Shown piece after piece: positions 1 to 8,966 of a stretch of DNA of 64,000 nt. The notes below the pieces were generated by a model. It saw nothing but the letters and a program-made list of their open reading frames with translations. It ran no database searches and was not told the origin of the DNA. Position 1 is the stretch's first letter. Every line of letters starts with the position of its first letter. Made by a program: the position numbers and the translations under genes. Location of the stretch: assembly GCF_020966635.1 (NCBI RefSeq), contig NZ_JAJKFQ010000001.1:1671782-1735781 (forward strand), given 5' to 3'. The DNA comes from Stieleria sp. JC731. Lineage in GTDB: Bacteria; Planctomycetota; Planctomycetia; Pirellulales; Pirellulaceae.

Positions 1-34
1 CGGATGTCGTCGCTATCGATCGGGGAGATCTTCG

Positions 35-1144
35 TTGCATCATTCATTTGTACGTCCCGCTGACTCCGACTCTAGTGATGAAACACTGCATGTGTTTCGC
101 GACATGGAGGTGGATCAACCCAGCAAAACTCGTATCCTTGTCGCGGATGAAAGTTCGGTCATTCGCAAGCTTCTGCGACTTTCGCTAGACGGTGATGACT
201 ATGAAGTCGTCGAGGCGGAGGACGGCATCAGCGCATTCCAAGTCGCAACGACGAAACCGTTTCCCGACATCATTTTGCTCGACTCGAGCATCGACGGAGA
301 GATCGACGGAATCGAAGTTTGTCGAATGCTCAAAAGCGACGAGCAGTTCCGTCATCTGCCGATCGTCATGCTGACAACCGCGGGAGTCAGCGGCGAAATG
401 GAAGATGCGGTGTTGGCTGGTGCTGATGAACTGCTTAGCAAGCCTATCAACCTGCACGAATTGCAGGTGCGTATCGGATCGATCCATCGACTTCATCAAG
501 CCGAAGCGGAGCTGGTCGGTCCTGAAAGCATCGCGCTGGCACTTGGCCAAGCGATCGCTAGTAAAGATGGCTACTATGGCAATCGAGTGACTGCTGATGC
601 GCAATTGGCCGTGTCGTTCGGCCGCCTGCTTCGGATCACACCTGAAGAAATCAACACGCTTCGAGTTGCGACGATCCTGCGCAACATCGGCAAGGTCGCG
701 ATTCCTGATTCGATCCTCGCAAAAACGGACCCACTGACACCGCGTGAGCGAGCTGTCTATCTGCAGCATCCACAGATGGGATGCCAAATCTGTGCACCGT
801 TAAAACCGCTTGCACCAGCTTTGCCGATTATTCGGCATTTCAAGGAACGGTTCGATGGATCGGGATTTCCCGATGCCCTGGCCGGTGATGAAATCCCTTT
901 GTTGGCTCAGATCGTTGGAATCGTGGACGTTTTTAGCGAGCTGACGAATGATCGTCCGAATCGTCCGGCCGTTTCACAAAACGAAGCCCTCGAAATCCTA
1001 AAACATCGCGTCTCCCGCGGAATGCATAGTCCAGACTTAGTCGGACGATTCTGCAAAATGATTTTGGACGCATCGGAGTCGCCCGCCGGATCTCCGCTGC
1101 AAGAATCGCATGCGGACTTGAAAGCCGTCACCATCGCATCGTGA
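35..1144 (+). CDS. Response regulator with degenerate HD-GYP output domain
   Basis: A receiver domain (about residues 32-150, phosphoacceptor Asp83 in the LLDSS context, Lys at SKP) is followed by an HD-GYP-like domain (about 165-340). HD-GYP proteins normally hydrolyse cyclic-di-GMP in the cytoplasm. Here the key residues are changed: the HD pair is Arg216-Asn217 (LRNIGK instead of LHDIGK), the first metal His (normally GHSERV) is Asn183, the HH pair is His-Phe, and GYP is GFP. The fold looks kept but the metal site is lost, so it is probably not an enzyme. The start is TTG at 35, with GGGGAG 8 bases upstream; ATG at 104 also leaves the receiver intact. It is followed after 16 bases by a lone receiver and then by an intact HD-GYP protein, suggesting one signalling unit. 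Confidence 0.88.
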   Translation: MHHSFVRPADSDSSDETLHVFRDMEVDQPSKTRILVADESSVIRKLLRLSLDGDDYEVVEAEDGISAFQVATTKPFPDIILLDSSIDGEIDGIEVCRMLKSDEQFRHLPIVMLTTAGVSGEMEDAVLAGADELLSKPINLHELQVRIGSIHRLHQAEAELVGPESIALALGQAIASKDGYYGNRVTADAQLAVSFGRLLRITPEEINTLRVATILRNIGKVAIPDSILAKTDPLTPRERAVYLQHPQMGCQICAPLKPLAPALPIIRHFKERFDGSGFPDALAGDEIPLLAQIVGIVDVFSELTNDRPNRPAVSQNEALEILKHRVSRGMHSPDLVGRFCKMILDASESPAGSPLQESHADLKAVTIAS

Positions 1145-1160
1145 GCGTAACCACCCGACC

Positions 1161-1625
1161 ATGACATCCGAAATCAAAAACATTCTCATCGCGGAAGACA
1201 ATCCAGGATTGGCTCGGGTTCTGTCATTCAAATTCGAAAGCTATGGATTCAATCCCATCGTTTGCGACGACGGAACAAGTGCGTGGGAAGCGTTTGAGCA
1301 AACGGAAATCGCTGCGGTGGTGAGTGATCACGAGATGCCCGGCCTATCAGGCTTGGAACTGATTTCGCTCGTCCGTCAATCCAAGCCAAACGTTCCGTGC
1401 TTTTTGGTGACCGGTCGCAAACTAGAACTCGTTCGTGATCGCCGTGTGATCGAACTAGGAATCCATGAAGTCTTTGGCAAGCCATTTAGCCCTGTGGTCG
1501 TTGTCGAGACCGTCGCACAAATAATCGAAAACCCCACTGCCCCAACTGCCCCTGTTCCGCCATTCGTCGCGATTGGGATTTCGCCAGGAACAGCAAGTGC
1601 ATCGATGCCAGGAGTTCACACATGA
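1161..1625 (+). CDS. Stand-alone receiver-domain response regulator
   Basis: This 154-residue protein is a single CheY-like receiver domain (residues 5-122) with a short proline-rich tail. It shows the acidic pair Glu12/Asp13, phosphoacceptor Asp56 in SDHEMPG, a switch Thr in LVTGR and the Lys of GKPF. It has no output domain, so it should work by binding a partner or relaying phosphate. Its stop overlaps the ATG of the next HD-GYP gene (ATGA at 1622-1625), which implies translational coupling. The cognate kinase is not nearby; the hybrid kinase at 27-31 kb is too far away to pair by position. Confidence 0.9.
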   Translation: MTSEIKNILIAEDNPGLARVLSFKFESYGFNPIVCDDGTSAWEAFEQTEIAAVVSDHEMPGLSGLELISLVRQSKPNVPCFLVTGRKLELVRDRRVIELGIHEVFGKPFSPVVVVETVAQIIENPTAPTAPVPPFVAIGISPGTASASMPGVHT

Positions 1626-3238
1626 GTCAGCCCGACGCCTACACCTGCCCACCAGCGTCGATAGCCTCCGGTTCTGGGAAAGCAGCGTTGTCGCTTGACC
1701 AATCGATCGCGGCGATGCTTAGCGATCAAATTGGTTGCCACATCGAAGTGATCAAAGACAATGACTTTGGCGACGATGCGTTCTTTCAGCAACTGCGGTC
1801 ACAGCCTTCGAAAGTGCATCTGCGTGATTCCAACAAGCAGATGTCTGACAACCAGATTACCACCACACAACTTGCCATCGCGTTGCCACAGGGAAGCGTC
1901 GCGTCGTGGACTTGCGATCGCGATCAAGCTGAACGAGTGGGCAAGCATGCACAAGCGGTTTTGCAACTCGCGATCGCAAAAAACGAGAACCGGCAACTGC
2001 TCTCGGAAGTCGATTCGCTTACCAATCAGGTGATGCAAGACTTCGAAGAACTGTCATTGATCCGCACCTTGGCATCCGGATTAGAATTGCCACAGACTGC
2101 CGATGAAGTTGATGAGTTTGTGATCTCATCGCTACAGCCTTTGGCTAGCGGTGTTGGTGCACAGACGATGGCAGCGGTGCTTGTTGATGGCGAACAAAAA
2201 CGTCGCCCACTTTGGACCGACGCGGTATTGCTAGACGATCAGTCGCTGTGGGATTTGGTTGAAGACCTCCGTAGCGACGCTGCCATTCAACCGGTTGTCC
2301 GCAATCACGATCTCATCCGATCGAAAGATGGCAACGGTGTCGTTAAAGAATTAACCATGGTGGAATGTTCTAGCGAAGGCCGATTGCATGGATGGGTGAT
2401 CGCTTGCAATCGAATCACTGACGAAACCGAGGATCTTCCTTGGGCACAGCTCGGATTCACAACGGTACAAGCATCCTTGATGGAGACGGTAACTAATCAG
2501 TTGGCATCACAGTTGAATAACATTCGGTTGCTGCGTCAAAAGGAAGAACTGTTTACCGACGTCATTCGGGCTTTGGTCAACGCCGTTGAAGCTCGTGACC
2601 CGTATACTTGCGGGCATAGTGAACGCGTCGCTTGTTTCGCAAAATGCTTGGCATCCAAAGTTGGTTTCAGCGTTGCCGAATGCGAAAGGATCTATTTAAC
2701 GGGGTTGCTTCACGACGTTGGGAAGATCGCAATTCCTGATGGCGTTCTTCAAAAGCCAGCTGCGCTAAACGACGAAGAACGTGCGATTATCGAAACGCAC
2801 ACCGATTCGGGATGGCGAATCCTTCAAGAACTCGATGCGCTGCAAGACATTTTGCCAGGTGTTCTTTACCACCACGAAAGGTTCAATGGTGAAGGCTACC
2901 CAGACAAACTGGTTGGCGAAAACATTCCGATCGATGGACGGATCCTCGCGGTCTGTGACGCATTCGATGCAATGACAAGCGATCGTCCCTACCGGACCGG
3001 AATGTCAATTGATCGGGCGCTGCAAATTTTGGTTGGTGGGGCCGGAGAGTTCTGGGATCCACATCTGATCGAAATCTTCAAGTCCAACATTGATGAGATC
3101 GACCAAATACGCATGGATCATCGACCGCGTACGCCTGTCGCGCGGCCAACACCTGTTGATGGAAAGCCCGTCATCGGTGTCCCCGGTGTGTCGGTCGATT
3201 GCATCAACGATTCTGTTGCACCGCCGACGAGCTCGTGA
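1622..3238 (+). CDS. HD-GYP domain phosphodiesterase (GAF-like sensor region)
   Basis: A 538-residue cytoplasmic protein. Residues about 140-300 resemble a GAF-type sensory region, and residues about 312-480 form an HD-GYP domain predicted to hydrolyse cyclic-di-GMP. The metal and catalytic residues are present: His332 in GHSERV, His364-Asp365 in LLHDVGK, His393, the His417-His418 pair and GEGYP at 424-428. It therefore contrasts with the degenerate HD-GYP domain encoded two genes upstream. The N-terminal 130 residues are not recognised. The gene begins inside the stop of the lone receiver gene (4-base overlap), so the three genes at 35-3238 are probably one operon. Downstream lie palindromic repeats rather than a clear T-tract terminator. 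Confidence 0.92.
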   Translation: MSQPDAYTCPPASIASGSGKAALSLDQSIAAMLSDQIGCHIEVIKDNDFGDDAFFQQLRSQPSKVHLRDSNKQMSDNQITTTQLAIALPQGSVASWTCDRDQAERVGKHAQAVLQLAIAKNENRQLLSEVDSLTNQVMQDFEELSLIRTLASGLELPQTADEVDEFVISSLQPLASGVGAQTMAAVLVDGEQKRRPLWTDAVLLDDQSLWDLVEDLRSDAAIQPVVRNHDLIRSKDGNGVVKELTMVECSSEGRLHGWVIACNRITDETEDLPWAQLGFTTVQASLMETVTNQLASQLNNIRLLRQKEELFTDVIRALVNAVEARDPYTCGHSERVACFAKCLASKVGFSVAECERIYLTGLLHDVGKIAIPDGVLQKPAALNDEERAIIETHTDSGWRILQELDALQDILPGVLYHHERFNGEGYPDKLVGENIPIDGRILAVCDAFDAMTSDRPYRTGMSIDRALQILVGGAGEFWDPHLIEIFKSNIDEIDQIRMDHRPRTPVARPTPVDGKPVIGVPGVSVDCINDSVAPPTSS

Positions 3239-3289
3239 TTTACCGTCGCGTTCGAAAGAGCCCAGTGTGGTTGGGACGAGTTCGAATTT

Positions 3290-3515
3290 CCGATCAGCCG
3301 ATTAGCGTTAGCCACGATTGCGTGACCGAGAACCGCCGCTAACGCGGTGCGGCTCACAAGTCTGCAGCATGTTTTTCTGATGAGCCGATGGGCGTTAGCC
3401 CCGGTTGAGTGTGCTACAACCGCCGCTAACGCGGTGCGGCTAATAAGGCTGCAGCTTGTTCTTCTGATGAGCCACGGTTTCCGATACGGCAACCGCCGCT
3501 AATGCGGAGCGATTT
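3290..3515. repeat. Palindromic intergenic repeats, 'GCGTTAGCC ... GCTAACGC' variant
   Basis: The space between two convergent genes holds two full hairpin-like units and a third half. Each has an arm with GCGTTAGCC(A/C)C followed by an inverted arm AACCGCCGCTAACGCGG, ending in TGCGGCT. They belong to the same family as the arrays at 40.9, 46.2, 49.0 and 58.6 kb, but with the arms facing the other way (the AACC ends lie inside). No gene is supported here. Confidence 0.7.
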
Positions 3516-3533
3516 TTCAGTTGGAATATCGCA

Positions 3534-4325
3534 CTACGCCGCGTTTCGGCCAAACGTTGCTGTTGATGTTCGGACGCGGCGCAACAACCCACCAAAATCA
3601 CCGGGCTTTGCGATCACTTGATCAAATCCCGATTCGATGGCCCGATCTCGCAACAACGGGCTGACCTGATTGGCAATCCAAACGTTGAATGCGTTTCGAG
3701 TTTTGTGAACTTCTAGCTGTCCAAAACTCGATGGCTTGATCGCTGAATCGTCCCACCAGTATTCAGCGAAATTTTGGGTCGATACAAGCTGTTCTGGATC
3801 ACAGACCAGCGTGGTGACCGGTTCATGCTCGACCATTGCCGCAAGGGCTTCACCCATGGCGTGGTCACGAGTCACGATTGCGATACTATCGGGTTGCGAT
3901 GGGGTGGCTTCGACAACGCCACAATCTTGGAGGTGTTTGGGCAGCCTACTTTGCCAGTCGTGCCACCAGATCGCCTTCCCGCCTAACGTCTCGATGGGAT
4001 TCGGTCGGCATCCAGCACACAATGGGCCGAGCAGCAACGTCGGTTCGATCGCTGGGTATCGTTCCAATAAAGCGTCAAAACTCACTTTGACTTGGGCGGA
4101 ATCATTCTCGCGGCAAACGAGGATGGCGTTGACGTCGCTTGCCGGTCGAGCGAGCGCATCTTCGACACCCCGTCGATATGCCAGTTGTGAGACGTTGGCA
4201 TCGCAATATGCATAGCAATCTTGAAAGGCGATCGAGCGTCGATCACCGATCCATAGCAACGTTCCAATAGAACGATCCCATTCGGGCTGAGCGGCGAAGC
4301 TTATCGTCGAAGTTTGGTGCGGCAT
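3534..4325 (-). CDS. Hypothetical protein, possible pseudo-receiver fold
   Basis: I do not recognise a family. The 263-residue protein is soluble with no signal peptide or membrane segment. Alternating hydrophobic strands (VNAILVCREN, SIAIVTRDHAMGEAL, FDQVIAKPG) resemble a Rossmann or receiver-like layout, and the AKPGDFGGLLRRV ending recalls the KP...L..V end of receiver domains, but no phosphoacceptor Asp motif is seen. It is convergent with the HD-GYP operon, and 141 bases downstream (in transcription order) of the EIIA-like regulator on the same strand. A role in signalling is only a guess from neighbours. Confidence 0.7.
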   Translation of the reverse strand: MPHQTSTISFAAQPEWDRSIGTLLWIGDRRSIAFQDCYAYCDANVSQLAYRRGVEDALARPASDVNAILVCRENDSAQVKVSFDALLERYPAIEPTLLLGPLCAGCRPNPIETLGGKAIWWHDWQSRLPKHLQDCGVVEATPSQPDSIAIVTRDHAMGEALAAMVEHEPVTTLVCDPEQLVSTQNFAEYWWDDSAIKPSSFGQLEVHKTRNAFNVWIANQVSPLLRDRAIESGFDQVIAKPGDFGGLLRRVRTSTATFGRNAA

Positions 4326-4466
4326 CGGACGTCATCACTGCGGTGAAATCGAATTCAGCGAGGTAGAGACGTTGGTGTAGCACCTGCTCGCCGAGCGACG
4401 AACATGTTGGATGTTCCACCGGCACTCTCGTAGAGAGACAAGAGTTTAGGTTTGCACCGAACTGTT

Positions 4467-5168
4467 CTAAACCGACATCAATGTCTCGGCTTCATGCAAA
4501 CATTCCCACGCTTCTTTCGAAGACGTGCACTGCCGCAAGCGATCCAAGAATGAATCGACCGAGATTAACCGGCTTATCTTGGCAAGGTTACGAAGGTGGG
4601 CCGCATCATCGTAAGAGCAGATCAGAAAAAAGATGTCCGTCATGTGTCCGGTATCCGAAAACGGAATCCGAGCAGGGCTGACCGCTAGACCAATCACCGA
4701 ATCTGCCAAGATTGACGTTTGTGGACGCCGAGGGTGCATCAGTGCCACACCACAGTCGAGTGCCGTTGGGTGCATTTGTTCGCGGCTTTTGACGGCCTCG
4801 GACATTTCCGGTGCATCCCACATCAGGCCTGATTTTGCAACCAGTTCCGACATGTTGCGAATCACAGAGGAACGCGTTCGCGCGGCAAACGGAATTTCGA
4901 TCGTTGCTTCGGTGCAAAGCTCGTGAATCGGACGGTCCGGCGAATGATCGGTCATTCGGTCGACAACTTTCTGAACCTTTGCCAGTTCAGCGGTATCGTC
5001 ACTCGCTCCGATGCGTTCTTCCAGCCAATGATGGATCTCCGCCTCATTGAACTTCCATTGCCCGCTGACTTTGCGACCGGGAATGCGACCCCGCATCACC
5101 ATCTTCTCAACTTGTGATGGAGTGATATGCAGGTATTGGGCAAGCTGGGCTAAATCGAGGTCTTCCAT
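4467..5168 (-). CDS. HTH (excisionase-type) and PTS EIIA-like regulatory protein
   Basis: Residues 5-53 form a MerR/excisionase-type helix-turn-helix (AQYLHITPSQVEKMVMRGRIPGRK ... W.F...E..HWLE, shown in parts). Residues about 80-230 match the EIIA domain of the mannitol/nitrogen phosphotransferase family. The expected phosphorylated His lies in VALMHPR (His145), as in the conserved ALPHGR-type site of PtsN. No other PTS components are in the window, so phosphorylation from a PTS chain is inference from the family; a DNA-binding regulator controlled by EIIA phosphorylation is the simplest reading. The ATG at 5168 directly precedes the HTH. Confidence 0.85.
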   Translation of the reverse strand: MEDLDLAQLAQYLHITPSQVEKMVMRGRIPGRKVSGQWKFNEAEIHHWLEERIGASDDTAELAKVQKVVDRMTDHSPDRPIHELCTEATIEIPFAARTRSSVIRNMSELVAKSGLMWDAPEMSEAVKSREQMHPTALDCGVALMHPRRPQTSILADSVIGLAVSPARIPFSDTGHMTDIFFLICSYDDAAHLRNLAKISRLISVDSFLDRLRQCTSSKEAWECLHEAETLMSV

Positions 5169-5521
5169 CTGACGTGTCGTGGTCGCTATCTCGCGGTGAT
5201 TGATCGTTGCAATGATTCATGTGAACGGCCCGCTGGGTGTTTCACGGTGAATCCGCCACCAGTCATCATGTCAAAGGGTATGAATGTGGCAATGTGATTG
5301 TTTTCAGATTCTATCCGGATTTTCTAAAGTTTCACTGCCCAATAGCTCTCTCGCTATTGACCGCCAATCCGATGGCAAGCTATTTCCGACGGGAAAAGAG
5401 CCGATTGTCACTCGAAAACGACAATCCAGATCCCTGCTCTTTGAAGAACCCGGTTTGCAAAAAACTCAGTCTGCAGAACACAGACTGTTTCCACTAACAC
5501 TTTGCTGTTGGCAATCGTCGC
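5169..5521. other. Gene-free spacer with a short hairpin
   Basis: This lies between the divergent EIIA-like gene and the outer-membrane protein gene. It contains a perfect 7-bp stem (CAGTCTG at 5467-5473 and CAGACTG at 5481-5487) 34 bases before the TTG start of the latter. Nothing else could be recognised; promoters for both genes must lie here. Confidence 0.45.
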
Positions 5522-6988
5522 TTGAACGCCTCCACCAATCTCCGCCCCGTTTTAAAGCTTGCGCTCCGTATCACGCGGTGCGTTGTGCTATTGATCTTGG
5601 TCAACGGAATGGCCGGAGATTCATTTTCGTGGGGGCAAGGCGGAAGCTCGCTGGACGTGCCTCAAACGCGTTTGGCTCCTTTAGGGGCGCCAATGCCTTC
5701 ACAAGGGACGATGCTTCCGCAGGGTGCGGTTCCACAATCAGTACCCGGTTCAAACTTTTCAACCAATTCGACGTTGGGTGCCCCGCAAGGTTACTCGTCC
5801 GTGCCGATGGGATCATTTGATCCTTATTCCGGCCCACCGTCGGCAGGCTATGTCCAACCATCACCTTATACAGCCGCGCCGCCGACGGGAATGTTCGCGC
5901 CGGCTACACCATCGCTCGGCAGCGGTCCCGCGTATGGCGGACTGGCATCGCAGCCACCGCCGGTTCTGTCCAATCCCTTCGGCGGATCTCCGGTCGCAAT
6001 CCCATCAAGTGGCTATGCGGGGCCAATGTTTGGTGGAGGATACAGTGGTGGAGCCTATGGCGGGACTTACATGGATCCCGCGCTGAGCGCACCTGGTTAT
6101 GGTCCAACGGCTTATCCCTCATCATCGCCTTCGACTTTGTTTCCCGGTGGGATCATGCGAAGGCCCGGTTCGCTTTTGCCTCCCATCGATCCGTTTCGAC
6201 TGATCCAGCGCGTCCGAATGCGGCACACGTTCTTGGCGGATCCTGGTGATAGCTCTGACATCAACACCACCGATATCGCCTTTGCGTTTGCCTTTCCACA
6301 ATTTTTGTGGTCCAGCCAGCCGCTGTTTGTCGCACCGTCGTTCTCTTGGCATCAGCCACACGAGTACGATCTGTATGACGCGTTTGTTGACTTGGCTTGG
6401 CAATCCGACCCAAATCAAATCGCCGGTGCGGAGTTGCAATTTGGTGTCGGTGTCTTTTCAGAGTTTGGAGTCTACGACACTTCGAGCCTTCGCTTTCGTG
6501 GGCGAGGTCTAGGCGTCTTTCGATTGACGCCAGCGACGACCTTCAAGCTTGGCGTGCATTACTACGATCGACAAGATGTCAAAATCTTGCCCGCCGGTGG
6601 TCTGTTCTGGCAGCCCAATCCGTTTACCAAAATTGACCTCTATTTCCCACAGCCTCGCATCTCGAAATTCTTGGCAACGCTGGGGACGCAAGACGTCTGG
6701 TGGTATCTGACCGGTGAGTATGGTGAAGGCTCTTGGACCCGTCGAGTTTCCGGATTGAATCGCCAAATGGGGCGTAGTGATATCGCCGGTAGCGAGCGTC
6801 AAGCCGACATCAATGACATGCGATTAATCTTCGGTTTGGAGCTTGGCCGCAGCGATTTGATTCGCGCCGGTCGTCGCACTTGGTTTGCCGAAGTCGGCTA
6901 CGTTTTCAATCGCGAAATCTTCGTCAACGAACGAATCCACACCGACCTCGATGATACCTGGATGGTTCGACTGGGCGTGGGCTATTAG
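5522..6988 (+). CDS. Outer-membrane beta-barrel protein with Pro/Gly-rich N-terminus
   Basis: A 488-residue exported protein. A signal-like stretch (residues about 8-33, CVVLLILVNGMAG) is followed by about 190 residues very rich in Pro, Gly, Ser and Tyr, and then by a C-terminal region of about 260 residues of alternating aromatic/hydrophobic strands (for example AFAFAFPQFLW, LFVAPSFSW) ending in VRLGVGY, typical of an outer-membrane barrel. The exact family is unsure. The start is TTG at 5522; there is no earlier in-frame start with a signal sequence. The low-complexity linker may span or bind the wall-like layer. Cargo and function are unknown. Confidence 0.72.
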   Translation: MNASTNLRPVLKLALRITRCVVLLILVNGMAGDSFSWGQGGSSLDVPQTRLAPLGAPMPSQGTMLPQGAVPQSVPGSNFSTNSTLGAPQGYSSVPMGSFDPYSGPPSAGYVQPSPYTAAPPTGMFAPATPSLGSGPAYGGLASQPPPVLSNPFGGSPVAIPSSGYAGPMFGGGYSGGAYGGTYMDPALSAPGYGPTAYPSSSPSTLFPGGIMRRPGSLLPPIDPFRLIQRVRMRHTFLADPGDSSDINTTDIAFAFAFPQFLWSSQPLFVAPSFSWHQPHEYDLYDAFVDLAWQSDPNQIAGAELQFGVGVFSEFGVYDTSSLRFRGRGLGVFRLTPATTFKLGVHYYDRQDVKILPAGGLFWQPNPFTKIDLYFPQPRISKFLATLGTQDVWWYLTGEYGEGSWTRRVSGLNRQMGRSDIAGSERQADINDMRLIFGLELGRSDLIRAGRRTWFAEVGYVFNREIFVNERIHTDLDDTWMVRLGVGY

Positions 6989-7268
6989 GTCCGCGGCGGT
7001 TTGTGACGACGCGGTGGTGGTTGGTTGCCGGATTGAGACCGTGATGCGATCTTGGGCCATTTGATCGCTGACCTCGCGAAGGTTGGTAGGGACCTCGATT
7101 GCGTCGGGGACACGAACCCTTTTGGGGAATTCGCCGGGTGTTTCGGTTATTCAACCTCGTTGCCCAAACGCAACATCACCGTTGTTTTGACGCATCGACA
7201 CGCTTTTGAAACACGTGAATTTGCCGTGTTTTGACGGCTGGCACATCTGGTGCTTTTGTCGAGCCATC

Positions 7269-7691
7269 ATGAATACGCTCGTCAAAACTCTCTGCTTGAT
7301 TCCGCTCTTCGCATTGATGCTCTTTAGCACCGGCTGCACGACCCCGGCGACGTTTCGTCAGAGCAGCAGCATCTACGCATCGGTCGAATCGCACGCCACC
7401 ATTCCGATGGGAATGCGTCGAACCAAAAACGGTTGGGAAGACGCGTCGACTTGGCACTGGAAAACTGACGATACGCCGGATTCGATCGACGGCTGGATCG
7501 AGATCCAAAACGAACGCGAACCGGGCTGGTTTCGACTGTCGATGGATCGCATCCGATCCACCTCGCCTTTGATGATCGGGGTCCTTCAAATCGCTTCGAT
7601 CGCCGCAATCACCGCGATCGCTCAAACATCTCGAAAACGCACCAGTCGTTTACCTGATGAAACCTGCTCACTCGATTCCGGTAACCAATGA
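7269..7691 (+). CDS. Small predicted lipoprotein
   Basis: From ATG 7269 the protein (140 residues) begins with a lipoprotein signal: a hydrophobic core (LIPLFALMLF) and lipobox STGC, with Cys at about residue 17. A hydrophobic segment near residues 100-117 (MIGVLQIASIAAITAIA) may be a membrane helix. The rest is not recognised. An upstream in-frame start at 7206 would bury the signal peptide and is less likely. It stands alone, with gaps of over 200 bases on both sides. Confidence 0.72.
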   Translation: MNTLVKTLCLIPLFALMLFSTGCTTPATFRQSSSIYASVESHATIPMGMRRTKNGWEDASTWHWKTDDTPDSIDGWIEIQNEREPGWFRLSMDRIRSTSPLMIGVLQIASIAAITAIAQTSRKRTSRLPDETCSLDSGNQ

Positions 7692-7909
7692 TTCGCAGAA
7701 CCCAGCGGTGTAGGCACGCCGAGTGATAAATCGCGATTTGCGAATTCACATCCTGTGACATCACTGCGGATGGCATCACTGTTGAACAACTTGCTGCATC
7801 GCACGTTTCCGATCTTAGGCAGGCCCCGCCCCCCAGTTGGTCTGCCGCTTCGGCTATCATATCTCCATCGCCAGCGTGCGATTTTCCACGCCCCAGACGA
7901 AGTGTTGAA

Positions 7910-8485
7910 GTGACACGAATCTTATTAACCGCTTTCGAACCCTACGATCGATGGAAAGACAACTCCAGTTGGCTTGCCTTGGTTGATTTTACGAGCTGGT
8001 ACGAAGGCGAACACGACATCACGACGCGGCGTTACCCCGTAGATCTGCCAAAGATGCGAAGTCAGCTTCGTGAAGATCTGGCGGCCAACTATGACTTTGC
8101 CATTCATCTCGGGCAGTCGCCTGGTTCCAGCGTCATACGACTCGAAGCGGTCGGTCTCAATTCACGAACCAATGGCGAACCACTATTGGTCGATTCCCCA
8201 GCCGCCTACCGCACCAACGTGGATGTTGCACGCTGCGGCGAAAGGCTCGTCGAAGCGGGCATCCCAGCGATTGTTTCGCATCACGCGGGGACTTACCTGT
8301 GTAATGCGGCCTTATACCTGAGCTTGCATTACAGTCACGAAATGGGCCGACGAACAGAAAGCTTGTTTGTCCATCTACCGTTGACGCCCGCGCAAGTCGC
8401 CATGGACGGATCCGCCCACGCCAGTATGAGCACTCCCATGGAAAGTGCCGCGATTGCATTGATCATCGATCAACTGACTGCCTAG
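7910..8485 (+). CDS. pcp: Pyroglutamyl peptidase I (C15 cysteine peptidase)
   Basis: This enzyme removes N-terminal pyroglutamate from peptides in the cytoplasm. The 191-residue length is close to the family norm (about 215), and the catalytic triad can be placed: Glu79 in RLEAVG, Cys131 in GTYLCNA and His155 in FVHLP. The N-terminal ILLTAFEP motif is typical. The start is GTG at 7910. The TAG stop lies inside the terminal inverted repeat of the 127-bp repeat element at 8484, so that element may have set or trimmed the end of the protein. Confidence 0.87.
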   Translation: MTRILLTAFEPYDRWKDNSSWLALVDFTSWYEGEHDITTRRYPVDLPKMRSQLREDLAANYDFAIHLGQSPGSSVIRLEAVGLNSRTNGEPLLVDSPAAYRTNVDVARCGERLVEAGIPAIVSHHAGTYLCNAALYLSLHYSHEMGRRTESLFVHLPLTPAQVAMDGSAHASMSTPMESAAIALIIDQLTA

Positions 8486-8610
8486 CGCTTCGTTCCAACT
8501 CGATTTTAGGAATACCCGCATGGCGTTAGTCACGGTTTCAGTGCAAAAACCGGGTCTAACGCCCGTTGGCTGATGATCCGAACCCGTATTTTCTTACGGA
8601 ACGAAGCACT
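8484..8610 (+). mobile_element. MITE-like element, copy 1 (127 bp)
   Basis: The element is bounded by terminal inverted repeats AGCGCTTCGTTCC (8484-8496) and GGAACGAAGCACT (8598-8610), with one mismatch. An inverted copy of the same length occurs at 42096-42222, alignable along its whole length with scattered changes. The core contains the GGCGTTAG...CTAACGCC palindrome shared with other intergenic repeats of this window. It has no coding capacity. Confidence 0.7.
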
Positions 8611-8660
8611 AGCGCGACTGGACAGATCGTCAGAGGCCGGACCTGAAAACCAACAGGTCG

Positions 8661-8966
8661 CTAAGCCCAGTCTTCGGGGGAATCCGACGCGTTCGTTTCG
8701 GGAGTGGGCTGCGTCGTTGGCTTCGTTTCCGCCACCGGAGTTGACTTGGCGGTTGTCTCGTCGTCGATTTCTGACAATTCGCCTTCGGACAAGGCTTCTT
8801 CCTCTGCTTTGCTCGCTTCAAGGCCTTTGAGGACTTCCGCTAGTTTGGCGTCGAGGTCGTCCAGCTGCTGCAGTACATCATCCTGGCGTCTTTCCAATTC
8901 ACCCAGCAAACCGCCCGGCGAAGGCTCACCGGCGAGTTCATCAATTTGGTTGGGAGAGACAGCCAT
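8661..8966 (-). CDS. Small acidic coiled-coil protein, hypothetical
   Basis: The 101-residue protein has a predicted coiled coil (residues about 18-62, with LLGELERRQDDVLQQLDDLD heptads) and a Thr/Pro/Glu-rich disordered tail ending in DWA. There is no signal peptide. Base composition and codon choice fit a real gene, but no family is recognised. It is convergent with pcp across the MITE-like element. Confidence 0.62.
   Translation of the reverse strand: MAVSPNQIDELAGEPSPGGLLGELERRQDDVLQQLDDLDAKLAEVLKGLEASKAEEEALSEGELSEIDDETTAKSTPVAETKPTTQPTPETNASDSPEDWA

Noticed and set aside
3118..3492. 124-codon minus-strand frame
   Set aside because: It is composed of the palindromic repeats and the antisense of the HD-GYP gene; repeated motifs in its translation come from the DNA repeats.
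5601..5864. Minus-strand frame inside the outer-membrane protein gene
   Set aside because: It is a shadow of the Pro/Gly-rich coding strand, with no start context or family.
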